Shown here: piece after piece, positions 1 to 7,184 of the stretch
How positions within the stretch are numbered: the first letter of the stretch is position 1
Layout of the letters: every line of letters begins with the position of its first letter
DNA from: Campylobacterales bacterium
GTDB lineage: Bacteria; Campylobacterota; Campylobacteria; Campylobacterales; QNZT01
Direction of reading: 5' to 3'
NCBI GenBank assembly: GCA_027056215.1
Contig: JALULO010000131.1
Coordinates: 1 to 30,564, forward strand
Length of the DNA: 30,564 nt
Notes under the pieces: generated by a model
Told to the model about the DNA's origin: nothing
Seen by the model: the letters and a program-made list of their open reading frames with translations, nothing else
Database searches by the model: none
Made by a program: the position numbers and the translations under genes

Positions 1-1565
1 CCTTGTGTCAGTTTTTCTGATGGGATGGTTTCGCCTAGTGTTTGGATGATTTCTGCTTCATGAATTTGTTGAAAATCAGTGATTTCGCTAACACTTTGTT
101 GGTTAACAAAGGAGAGTGCCCATTCACCATACTTTTCTATTTTAACGTTTACTCTGTTCATAGGATAAAGTGAAATGGTAGCCTCTTGAATGATTGCATT
201 TTCTGGAATATTTGCTAGAGAAAATGCCATAACCCCGTAACTGATTCCTTTGTATTGGTTTACGCCGACAAAAATAGAATTTTTCCCAAAATGCTCTCTG
301 TTTTGTTCAATAGACTTTTCAGCTACATAGCCTATTTCAGAAGGAGTAGGGAAAATGGTTCTTGAAAACTCTTCATGTTCGAGAGAAGTTTTGACTTTTA
401 GTTGTGGTGCAAATGGCGATTTGATATTTCCGATTTTGTCAACAGCGCGTAGATAATAAAAATATTTGGTATTGCTTTGCAGTGCCACATCTGTAAAATG
501 ATTTTTGGTTGTATTGGCGATGAGGTTTTCTTCACGGCAAGCTTGTTTATGTTTTGTACTACGGTAGATTTGGTAAAATAGATTTGGATTGTCTTCATCT
601 ATGTCCCAATTGAGGGTTACGCTATTGTTCTGCACTTGGGTGATATGGAAATTTCCTATACGTTTTGGTGCAAATGAAGCATAGTTTTTTGTTTCAGAAA
701 GTGCATAAAGTAGGGCAGGAATATTTTCATAGATACTCTCCGTCATGTTTTGCATATAATCTGGAATATTACGCGTTCCCACTTCCACGACAGCAGCGAT
801 GATACCTTTAGAATAATAATATTCACGACCACTACCACTGATAAGTTTTGTAGGCGGTTTTCCTCTGTGTATACCATATTCTCTACCGGTTACCTTTTTG
901 ATTTCATAGTTCATGTTTGCACAAAGTAAGTTTAAATCTGTTCCCTCAATCTCTGCTTCATGATTAAATTTATGTGCAGGGAAGAAGACATTTCCCTGTG
1001 AATGATAATCAAGTGCCATCGTGATATTTGGATGATTATCAACAAACTTTTTGATAGCTTGCGTTTCTGGTTCTGAAAAAGGTTCTGCCCCTCCATAGAC
1101 ATTGGATGAGGTATCTTTGATTTTAGTAAAGCCAACACTAAAGTTTCTGTTTAGATCAACGCCATATGTGCCGTCTTTGTTATTGCGTCTGTTTTTTCTC
1201 CAAAAAGAGAAGTGTGTTCTTGAATACTCAAAACCATCTGGATTAAGACATGGAACCATATAAAGTGTGTTTTTTGTTAATGCAGATATGATTTTTGGAT
1301 CATATTGATAATTGGTTAAAAGATAATCGATAAATGATACACCAAGTTCATTGCCTATCCATTCTCTTGCGTGAATAGTACCTGTATATAAAAGGGCTGG
1401 TTTTAGATGTGCATTTTCTATGTCAAGTGTGATTGTTGCTAGGACGATATCACGTTCTTCCCAGGTCTTTCCTATAGTTTCTATTTTAATGAGATTAGGA
1501 TATTTTTGAACACACTCTTTTAAAAAAGATATTGTTTCGTCATATGATTTATATTGTAATTTCAT
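1..1565 (-). CDS. M14 zinc carboxypeptidase with FnIII and DNRLRE-like C-terminal domains (3' end beyond window)
   Basis: The frame is open for 521 codons from ATG at 1565 and runs off the left edge, so the C-terminus is missing. Residues 1-290 are an M14 (carboxypeptidase A-type) metallopeptidase: HAREW supplies His66 and Glu69, YHSQG supplies His188 as the third zinc ligand, WRKNR (Arg123) and DLNRNF (Asn139-Arg140) fit the substrate carboxylate site, and Glu261 in VVEVGT is the expected general base. I see no Tyr at the place of the CPA Tyr248 lid. Residues about 300-395 look like a fibronectin type III domain, and about 430-480 resemble a DNRLRE domain (a run similar to FDLSxIPxxAxIxxAxLxLY). 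No N-terminal signal peptide is visible, so a cytosolic location or non-classical export is open. GGAG lies 4 bases before the ATG. It probably trims C-terminal residues from a peptide or protein and follows two ATP-grasp genes on the same strand. The peptidase assignment is secure; substrate unknown. Confidence 0.9.
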   Translation of the reverse strand, partial: MKLQYKSYDETISFLKECVQKYPNLIKIETIGKTWEERDIVLATITLDIENAHLKPALLYTGTIHAREWIGNELGVSFIDYLLTNYQYDPKIISALTKNTLYMVPCLNPDGFEYSRTHFSFWRKNRRNNKDGTYGVDLNRNFSVGFTKIKDTSSNVYGGAEPFSEPETQAIKKFVDNHPNITMALDYHSQGNVFFPAHKFNHEAEIEGTDLNLLCANMNYEIKKVTGREYGIHRGKPPTKLISGSGREYYYSKGIIAAVVEVGTRNIPDYMQNMTESIYENIPALLYALSETKNYASFAPKRIGNFHITQVQNNSVTLNWDIDEDNPNLFYQIYRSTKHKQACREENLIANTTKNHFTDVALQSNTKYFYYLRAVDKIGNIKSPFAPQLKVKTSLEHEEFSRTIFPTPSEIGYVAEKSIEQNREHFGKNSIFVGVNQYKGISYGVMAFSLANIPENAIIQEATISLYPMNRVNVKIEKYGEWALSFVNQQSVSEITDFQQIHEAEIIQTLGETIPSEKLTQ

Positions 1566-1597
1566 GATACTCCGGGATAAAAAAATTAAAGATCATG

Positions 1598-1603
1598 ATT
1601 ATA
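1598..1603 (-). promoter_or_regulatory. possible -10 element for the M14 peptidase gene
   Basis: On the minus strand TATAAT lies 32 bases before the peptidase ATG. There is no convincing -35 box. Promoters in this phylum often lack one, so this is a weak but reasonable candidate giving the gene its own transcript. Confidence 0.35.
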
Positions 1604-1632
1604 GCATAATTGTAAAGATTCTCTATTAATGC

Positions 1633-1652
1633 TTAAGGTTTTTATACCTTAA
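1633..1652 (-). terminator. hairpin at the end of the ATP-grasp/HhH gene
   Basis: A perfect 7-bp inverted repeat (TTAAGGT / ACCTTAA) has a 6-base loop, and the loop holds the stop codon of the minus-strand gene ending at 1642. There is no clear U-tract after it, so termination or mRNA 3'-end protection is inferred from position only. Confidence 0.4.
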
Positions 1653-3054
1653 TCATCTCTTTAAATTTTTTCCAGCTTTTAAGTAACTTAGCCTGTGTCT
1701 TTTCTTTGATTCCCTTCATATCTAAGAGTTGATGAGGTTTTGATTCAAGTACCCCGATCAATTCTTCTTTACCATGTTCTTGGATGAGTTTTTTTGCTTT
1801 TTTCTTACCAAATCCTTTTGCAGATGTTGAGAGGTATTCGAAAAATGCTTCATCACTTACATCTTCTGTGTTGATTGCTGACTCATCACTATCTGGTTTT
1901 TCAACTTCCATGGTTTTGATACTTTTAAGACGGTATTTGTCTTGATAGTTCCATTTTTCGCTTGGCCATTCTTCTTCTTTTCGATTGTCTGTGTTGAGCA
2001 TAGGATAGAGGCCATCAAGTGAAAAGACTTCTTCTTCACCTGCAAGAGTTGCCTTTTTCTTTTTCATGAAGTATTCGCCATCAAAACTTGGTGTATATTT
2101 ACCAAATGTGATATATCTCATAGTTCTTAGGAGTGAACTATCAATCTTACCTAACTCTTCCCAGTTATAAAGAGGAATATTTGGTTTTTTAAATTTGCCA
2201 TTGCTCAGTTTCCACATGATATATTGACCGATCCAGTCACGTATATATGGAAATGCTGCAAAAGCAGTTGCACACTCTAAAATGCGGTATTTTCCATCTT
2301 TCCCTACGGCAACATCACAAGCCCAGTATTCAGCATTTGCTGCTTTAGAAACTTTAACCGCCAGATCAAGAAGTTCTTTTGGTACATCTTGGTAGTCCAT
2401 ACTCCCACCTTGACTGGTATTGGTTAACCATTCACCCTCTGGTGGTCTTCTCCAAAAAGCACAAACTGGTTTATGACCTATAAGCATAACCCGTACATCT
2501 GCTTGCATCGGTACAAAATCTTGCATATACATAGGATGGTATTTTTTTGTATCAAAAAGTTTTTTAGCTTCACCTTTAGAATCTACCTTATGTACAAAAT
2601 ACCCTCCATAGTTAGATGGACCATAACTTTTTTTAACAATTTTTGGATACTGTGTTTTTTCTAAAAATGCATATCCCTCTTTTCTATCGTAAAAGATATA
2701 TGTTTTTGGCACAGGTATATCATACTTCCAGCAAAAACGTGTAACATTTTCTTTTGATTTGTTAGAAAACTGTGTATCTAAAGAAGGGATAAATTGTACA
2801 TGTGGTAGTTCTCTCGCAATCTCTCGGAATGTTTCATAAGCAGTTGCTGGGATATTTCCGATTAAAACATCAATCTTTTTACGTTTTACCTCTTTGATAA
2901 ATCTTTTTTTATCATTTTTCCAATGGTAGGTTACTGTTTCTATCTTATCTGGCCAACCACGAAAATTTGAGTGATCGAAAAATCTTAATACATAATCAAG
3001 ATATAAGAAACCAAGTTTTGGTAGTTTTTGTTTGTTTTTCTTTTTTTTGCCCAT
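1642..3054 (-). CDS. RimK-like ATP-grasp protein fused to a C-terminal helix-hairpin-helix domain
   Basis: The protein has 470 residues. A basic N-terminus (MGKKKKNK) leads into a pre-ATP-grasp region at 11-105. Residues about 106-290 are ATP-grasp: KIVKK (Lys141/142), a Gly-rich loop near 145-151, Arg188, RRPPEGEWLTNTSQGGS (201-217, similar to the RimK RxxGxFRxNxxxGG segment), Asp247 and Glu260. The usual metal-binding E-x-N is ECA here (260-262), so one Mg2+ ligand seems lost. After a linker (290-400), residues about 405-460 carry two HhH hairpins (GFGKKKAKKL and MKGIKEKTQAKLL), the type seen in DNA-binding repair proteins such as RecD2 or UvrC. The ATG follows the upstream ATP-grasp stop by six bases, so the two are co-translated. 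ATP-grasp enzymes usually join a carboxylate to an amine or thiol; the substrate is unknown, and the protein may be a nucleic-acid-directed ligase or a regulatory partner. Confidence 0.85.
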   Translation of the reverse strand: MGKKKKNKQKLPKLGFLYLDYVLRFFDHSNFRGWPDKIETVTYHWKNDKKRFIKEVKRKKIDVLIGNIPATAYETFREIARELPHVQFIPSLDTQFSNKSKENVTRFCWKYDIPVPKTYIFYDRKEGYAFLEKTQYPKIVKKSYGPSNYGGYFVHKVDSKGEAKKLFDTKKYHPMYMQDFVPMQADVRVMLIGHKPVCAFWRRPPEGEWLTNTSQGGSMDYQDVPKELLDLAVKVSKAANAEYWACDVAVGKDGKYRILECATAFAAFPYIRDWIGQYIMWKLSNGKFKKPNIPLYNWEELGKIDSSLLRTMRYITFGKYTPSFDGEYFMKKKKATLAGEEEVFSLDGLYPMLNTDNRKEEEWPSEKWNYQDKYRLKSIKTMEVEKPDSDESAINTEDVSDEAFFEYLSTSAKGFGKKKAKKLIQEHGKEELIGVLESKPHQLLDMKGIKEKTQAKLLKSWKKFKEMIKV

Positions 3055-3060
3055 GAAGTT

Positions 3061-3969
3061 TTACTTTCCTTTTATTTTTTTGTCTATGAGATTTACAATG
3101 AGATCTATCTTCTGATCATTAAAATCCAATCCCATTTTTTCTTGCTCTGGCGTCGCAAATGCGGGGATTCCGTTGACCTCAAGCACAACGTATTCCTCTT
3201 TTTCTTGATCATATATCAAGTCAACACCGGCAATATCCAATCCACAAATTTTGGTTGCTTTTTTGGCTATTTCTACTACTTTATCATCTGCTTCACGTAA
3301 AAATACTGAGCCACCACTTGTGATATTTGTTTTCCAGTTATCTTTTGGGGCTTTTCGACCATAACATGAAACAAATTCGCCATCAACGATATCAATACGA
3401 AAATCAGTGTTATCATATTGGATAAAGCGTTCTACATAAAAGTAACGTATATCTGTTTGGTTTAAAAAAGGTAAAAGCATATCAAGTGTTGCTTCACTTT
3501 CGATTTTGACCAGTCCCATGCCTCCCCAACCATCCGTTGGTTTGTAAACGATTTTACCTCCCCATTCTCGAAGAATATCTTTAAGACCCTGTATATCATC
3601 CCTATGACAAAGCATATAGTCAGCGGTCTGTACACCATGATGTTTTAGTAAATGTGCAGTTTTGTATTTATCCTCACTGAGTGCAAATGCATCAAAATTA
3701 TTGATAGTTGGTATAAATTTATTTACCATTTCGTAAAGATAGACTTGATATTGTGTTTGTTCACCGGCATTGTAAGAGAAGAAGAGATCTAACTCTTCCA
3801 TGATTGTATTGCGACAAATGATATGTCCATTTTTTGCTGTTGCATGTCTGAGGTTGAGATCTGTAACACTATGAATATCTCGTTCACGCAATTTATCGAT
3901 CATCTTTTTTTGAATTTGATCACCACCGCTGTTTTGGTACATCCACATACCTATTTTAGAATTTGCCAC
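3061..3969 (-). CDS. RimK-like ATP-grasp ligase
   Basis: This 302-residue protein begins at GTG with AAAGG seven bases upstream. Residues about 95-300 form a complete RimK-type ATP-grasp fold: Lys102 and Lys143 (KIVYKP) for ATP, a Gly-rich loop at DGWGGMG (146-152), Arg191, RKAPKDNWKTNITSGGS (205-221, the RimK-like substrate/ATP segment), Asp250 and the intact E-V-N metal motif at 264-266. The family includes RimK (glutamate addition to S6), MptN/CofF and LysX, which form peptide or amide bonds on carboxylates with ATP hydrolysis. It is first in a minus-strand unit with the HhH-fused paralogue and the M14 peptidase, and divergent from an M20 peptidase. The N-terminal 90 residues are not obviously a standard RimK N-domain. 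Substrate unknown. Confidence 0.88.
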   Translation of the reverse strand: MANSKIGMWMYQNSGGDQIQKKMIDKLRERDIHSVTDLNLRHATAKNGHIICRNTIMEELDLFFSYNAGEQTQYQVYLYEMVNKFIPTINNFDAFALSEDKYKTAHLLKHHGVQTADYMLCHRDDIQGLKDILREWGGKIVYKPTDGWGGMGLVKIESEATLDMLLPFLNQTDIRYFYVERFIQYDNTDFRIDIVDGEFVSCYGRKAPKDNWKTNITSGGSVFLREADDKVVEIAKKATKICGLDIAGVDLIYDQEKEEYVVLEVNGIPAFATPEQEKMGLDFNDQKIDLIVNLIDKKIKGK

Positions 3970-3998
3970 AATAATACCTTTGTGAAATAAATTAATAG

Positions 3999-4008
3999 TA
4001 TAATTATA
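3999..4008. promoter_or_regulatory. palindromic shared -10 element between divergent genes
   Basis: TATAATTATA is its own reverse complement and offers TATAAT on each strand (3999-4004 plus, 4008-4003 minus). It lies 43 bases before the M20 ATG and 30 bases before the ATP-grasp GTG. No good -35 is seen either way. Overlapping -10s would make the two directions mutually exclusive at any moment. Confidence 0.5.
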
Positions 4009-4046
4009 GAAAAGTTTTAATTAATATATTGAATTTGAGGGCTAAA

Positions 4047-5153
4047 ATGCAAAAGAAACTTAATTTTTCAGAACTTTCTAAGTTAATAAACATCAATTCT
4101 TATACAAAAAATAAAAAAGGTGTAGATGAAACAGGTAAGCTTTTTATCTCATGGATGGAGGCTATAGGATTTACTACACTAATATATGAACGTGAATTGA
4201 TAGGTAATCACCTCTATTTTACCACTAAAAAAAGCAATGGAAAAAAAATGTTATTGCTAGGACATTTGGATACGGTTTTTCCACCTAACAGTTTTGAAAA
4301 ATTTAGTGAAGATGAAGAGTGGATATATGGACCTGGTGTTTGTGATATGAAAGGTGGAAATTATGTTGCATTGCAAGCACTTCGGAATGTTTATAAAGAA
4401 TATGGTCAGATTTATAATATCGATATGCTTTTGGTGAGTGATGAGGAAACGGGGAGTGATGATTCAAAACATATCACATATGATTTAGCAAAGCAGTATG
4501 ATTATTGTTTGGTATATGAGGCAGCAGGTAAGGAAGATGAAGTTGTGATTGGACGTAAAGGAGTAGGTACTTTTTTTATCGATATTGAGGGGAAAGCAGC
4601 TCATGCAGGTAATCATTATAGCGAAGGGGTCAATGCAAATCTTGAAGCGGCTCATAAGTTGATTGCTTTAACTGCATTGACTGATTTGCGAAAAGGGACA
4701 ACGGTCAATGCCGGGAAGATAGAAGGCGGTATCGGTGCAAATACTATTTCTCCTCATGCAAGACTCATTGTTGAAATACGGTATACAAGTCAGGAAGAAC
4801 GTGATAGGGTTTTACGGGAGTTATATGATATCGCGCATGCCTCTTTTGTTGCAGGGACATCATGTACCCTATCTGGTGACATTCAGCGTGATGTGATGCA
4901 AAGCTCTAAAGAACAAACAGGGTTTATTGAAAAACTTGAACAGCTCTCTTTACAAAAAATAAAAACAGAGAAACGTGGAGGTGTGAGTGATGCAAATGTG
5001 ACAGCAAGTGCTGGTACGATTACGCTTGATGGGTTTGGACCTTTTGGCGATGGTGATCATACTATTCATGAAAGGGCAAATAAAAGTAGCTTTATACGAC
5101 GGATTGCATTAAGTGAGAAAATCTTTGGAGGATTGATGGAAAATAAAATTTAA
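4047..5153 (+). CDS. M20 family zinc carboxypeptidase (CPG2-like)
   Basis: ATG 4047 is preferred over an in-frame TTG at 4029 because GAGGG lies five bases before it; this gives 368 residues. The M20A catalytic pattern is complete: HLDT (His73, with Asp75), CDMKGG (Asp100 bridging the two zincs), DEETGS (Glu133 as base, Glu134 as ligand), VYEAAG (Glu158) and GDHTIHE near the C-terminus (His about 338). The lid/dimerisation domain (about 170-285) contains AAHAG and GGIGANTI. The family (glutamate carboxypeptidase CPG2, ArgE, DapE, LysK) removes amino acids or acyl groups at a free carboxylate. The CPG2-like motif set suggests cleavage of a C-terminal Glu-like residue. No signal peptide is seen, so it is probably cytosolic. 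Its divergence from two ATP-grasp ligases recalls LysX/LysK. Substrate inferred, not shown. Confidence 0.9.
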   Translation: MQKKLNFSELSKLININSYTKNKKGVDETGKLFISWMEAIGFTTLIYERELIGNHLYFTTKKSNGKKMLLLGHLDTVFPPNSFEKFSEDEEWIYGPGVCDMKGGNYVALQALRNVYKEYGQIYNIDMLLVSDEETGSDDSKHITYDLAKQYDYCLVYEAAGKEDEVVIGRKGVGTFFIDIEGKAAHAGNHYSEGVNANLEAAHKLIALTALTDLRKGTTVNAGKIEGGIGANTISPHARLIVEIRYTSQEERDRVLRELYDIAHASFVAGTSCTLSGDIQRDVMQSSKEQTGFIEKLEQLSLQKIKTEKRGGVSDANVTASAGTITLDGFGPFGDGDHTIHERANKSSFIRRIALSEKIFGGLMENKI

Positions 5154-5165
5154 GATAAAATCATT

Positions 5166-5193
5166 TAAGACTATCTTTTGGATGATAGTCTTA
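5166..5193. terminator. bidirectional hairpin between convergent M20 and rsfS genes
   Basis: A perfect 10-bp inverted repeat (TAAGACTATC / GATAGTCTTA) with loop TTTTGGAT sits 12 bases after the M20 stop. Its right arm contains the rsfS stop codon (5191-5193). The placement between convergent genes argues for a shared terminator, though neither side has a strong U-tract. Confidence 0.6.
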
Positions 5194-5529
5194 GATTTCT
5201 TCAGAATTTTCTGGTTTTCTTTGGTAAGATAAAAATTCTTCTATATTATATTTTGAGCGGTGTTCAGGTGACATAAGATGGATCAGCATATCGCCTAAAT
5301 CGATGACAATCCACTCATCAGCTTCATCAGTATGCAATACAGACTCTCCTAGTTTTTTTATTTCAGGTTTAAGATAGTCCAATAAGGCAGCGCCATGTTT
5401 TGCACCTAATGTAGTTGCAATGATTACATCATCAGCGATATAGTCGCGACCTCTCATATCAAAAGCCTGTATATTTTCTGCTTTTTTATCATCTAATACT
5501 TTAACGATTGTGTCAATTCTATGACTCAT
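5191..5529 (-). CDS. rsfS: ribosomal silencing factor RsfS
   Basis: At 112 residues this is a typical Iojap/RsfS protein. Family landmarks are the N-terminal IVKVLDDKKAENIQAFDM segment, the central DYIADDVIIATTLG strand-helix, and EWIVIDLGDMLIHLMS near residues 68-83. RsfS binds L14 on the 50S subunit and blocks joining with 30S, lowering translation when nutrients are scarce. Its start overlaps the end of nadD by 11 bases, so translation is coupled; nadD-rsfS is a widespread bacterial pairing. L14 is encoded in the same window. Confidence 0.93.
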   Translation of the reverse strand: MSHRIDTIVKVLDDKKAENIQAFDMRGRDYIADDVIIATTLGAKHGAALLDYLKPEIKKLGESVLHTDEADEWIVIDLGDMLIHLMSPEHRSKYNIEEFLSYQRKPENSEEI

Positions 5530-6070
5530 TTTTCTCCTTTTGTTTATAATAATTGATAATTTCTGTTGCCAGAGATTCAGGAAGTGTTGTTATATCCATT
5601 TCATTTCTTAATTTTGTGGAGCTAATAGTAGCATTAACTTTTAATTTTTGCAAGTTTTTGGGGATTTTGATCTCATCTCTAGTAGCAACGACAAACTCTA
5701 CCTTTGTTGTGAGTTCTTTGTAGGCATGCCAATCGGGCAGTTTTTTGAGATTATCTGCTCCTATAATAAGATAAATTTTATCAAGATGATATTTTTTTTT
5801 AAGGTAGTTAACTGTTTGGATAGTTGGAATTGGAGCGTTATGTTTCATCTCATAGTCAATAATTTTTGTTTTAGGATAAGGTAATAGTAACTTTTTTACC
5901 CACTTGTATCGCAAAGTCGGTGGGGCAAAAAAATTTGTTTTAAATGGGTTGAGATAAGTTGGCACAACAAAAAGTACGTCTATATCGAGGTTTTGTAGGG
6001 CTTGTTTGATGATTTCTTCATGTCCGATATGTGGTGGATCAAAACTCCCACCAAAAATTGCTACTTTCAT
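5519..6070 (-). CDS. nadD: nicotinate-nucleotide adenylyltransferase NadD
   Basis: The 183-residue protein carries both nucleotidyltransferase signatures: GGSFDPPHIGH at 7-17 (the (H/T)xGH ATP site) and ISSTKLR at 149-155. It converts nicotinate mononucleotide and ATP to deamido-NAD in cytosolic NAD synthesis. The length suits the family (about 180-215). The ATG is divergent from gapA across 100 bases, and the gene overlaps downstream rsfS. The neighbouring gapA product uses NAD; this is at most a loose functional link. Confidence 0.94.
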   Translation of the reverse strand: MKVAIFGGSFDPPHIGHEEIIKQALQNLDIDVLFVVPTYLNPFKTNFFAPPTLRYKWVKKLLLPYPKTKIIDYEMKHNAPIPTIQTVNYLKKKYHLDKIYLIIGADNLKKLPDWHAYKELTTKVEFVVATRDEIKIPKNLQKLKVNATISSTKLRNEMDITTLPESLATEIINYYKQKEKNES

Positions 6071-6118
6071 TTAATCTGTTTTAAACCTTTTTTAACTTAA
6101 TATATTAATATAAAATAT

Positions 6119-6147
6119 TTGACTTGTATTTTTAAAATAATTATACA
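6119..6147 (+). promoter_or_regulatory. sigma70-type promoter of gapA-pgk-tpiA
   Basis: TTGACT (6119-6124) and TATACA (6142-6147) are 17 bases apart, the ideal spacing. Transcription should start near 6154, leaving a short leader before the gapA RBS (AGGGG at 6161-6165). Confidence 0.75.
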
Positions 6148-6170
6148 TAAAATTTACTAAAGGGGTAAGA

Positions 6171-7175
6171 ATGGCTTTAAAAGTCGCTATAACTGGTTTT
6201 GGGCGAATAGGTAGATGTGTAGCAAGAATCTTAAATGAACGTGATGATATTGAGCTTGTTGCTGTAAATGATACAACAGATCGCGAAATGACAAAATATC
6301 TTTTAAAATATGACAGTGTACATGGAACATTTGATGATGTTGTAGAGATTTTAGAAGATGATTATATGCAAATAGGTAAATCAAAAGTAAAGTTTTTAAA
6401 TGATAGAGATCCAAAGAACCTTGATTTTGCAAAATATGGTGCAGAAGTTCTTTTAGAGTGTACCGGTGCTTTTTATACACAGGAAAAATCTCAACCGTAT
6501 CTTGACAAAGGTATCAAAAAAGTACTTTTTTCAGCTCCGGCAAAAGATAAAGAGACACCAACATTTGTTATGGGTGTTAATGAGCATGAATATGCAGGTC
6601 AGAAAATCGTTTCAAATGCAAGTTGTACTACCAACTGTTTAGCTCCGGTTACCAAAGTGATTGATGATGTATTTGGGATTGAAAAAGGATTAGTGACAAC
6701 GGTACACTCTTATACAAATGATCAAAATATTTTAGATGTTAAACATAAAAAAGATCCTCGTCGTGCACGTGCAGCAGCCGTAAATATGATACCGACAACA
6801 ACAGGTGCAGCAAAAGCCATAGGGCTTGTGATGCCTCATCTTAAAGGTAAGCTAAATGGTCAATCTATTCGTGTACCAACCCCAGATGTTTCTATGATAG
6901 ACCTTAATGTAATTGTTAAAAAAGAGACAAGCAAAGAGGCAGTCAATGCGGCGTTTGAAGCAGCCCAAAATAGTAACATGAAAGAGTATATCTTAGTCGA
7001 TCATGATAAAAGAGTTTCCGCTGATTTTATAGGCTGTCCAATCAGTGCAATAGTTGCAGGTGATTTAACACAGGTTGTAGATGGAAATCTAGTAAAAGTG
7101 ATGGCTTGGTATGACAATGAATGGGGTTATAGTTGTAGACTTATAGATATGGCAGAACATATCGCAAAAGCGTAA
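6171..7175 (+). CDS. gapA: glyceraldehyde-3-phosphate dehydrogenase (type I)
   Basis: This 334-residue enzyme has the Rossmann motif GFGRIG (9-14), an Asp at 34 at the end of the second strand (NAD preference), the catalytic segment SNASCTTNCLAP with Cys152, and His179 as base. It oxidises glyceraldehyde 3-phosphate to 1,3-bisphosphoglycerate with NAD and phosphate, or the reverse in gluconeogenesis. Length and motifs match the usual 330-340-residue class I enzyme. It leads a three-gene cluster with pgk nine bases downstream, so consecutive steps are co-expressed from the promoter at 6119. In an autotrophic member of the phylum it would run mainly toward sugars; that direction is inference. 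Confidence 0.97.
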   Translation: MALKVAITGFGRIGRCVARILNERDDIELVAVNDTTDREMTKYLLKYDSVHGTFDDVVEILEDDYMQIGKSKVKFLNDRDPKNLDFAKYGAEVLLECTGAFYTQEKSQPYLDKGIKKVLFSAPAKDKETPTFVMGVNEHEYAGQKIVSNASCTTNCLAPVTKVIDDVFGIEKGLVTTVHSYTNDQNILDVKHKKDPRRARAAAVNMIPTTTGAAKAIGLVMPHLKGKLNGQSIRVPTPDVSMIDLNVIVKKETSKEAVNAAFEAAQNSNMKEYILVDHDKRVSADFIGCPISAIVAGDLTQVVDGNLVKVMAWYDNEWGYSCRLIDMAEHIAKA

Positions 7176-7184
7176 AGGAAGGCA

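Noticed and set aside
4029..4046. TTG start for the M20 peptidase at 4029
   Set aside because: GAGGG at 4037-4041 lies inside this would-be N-terminus and is well spaced for ATG 4047.
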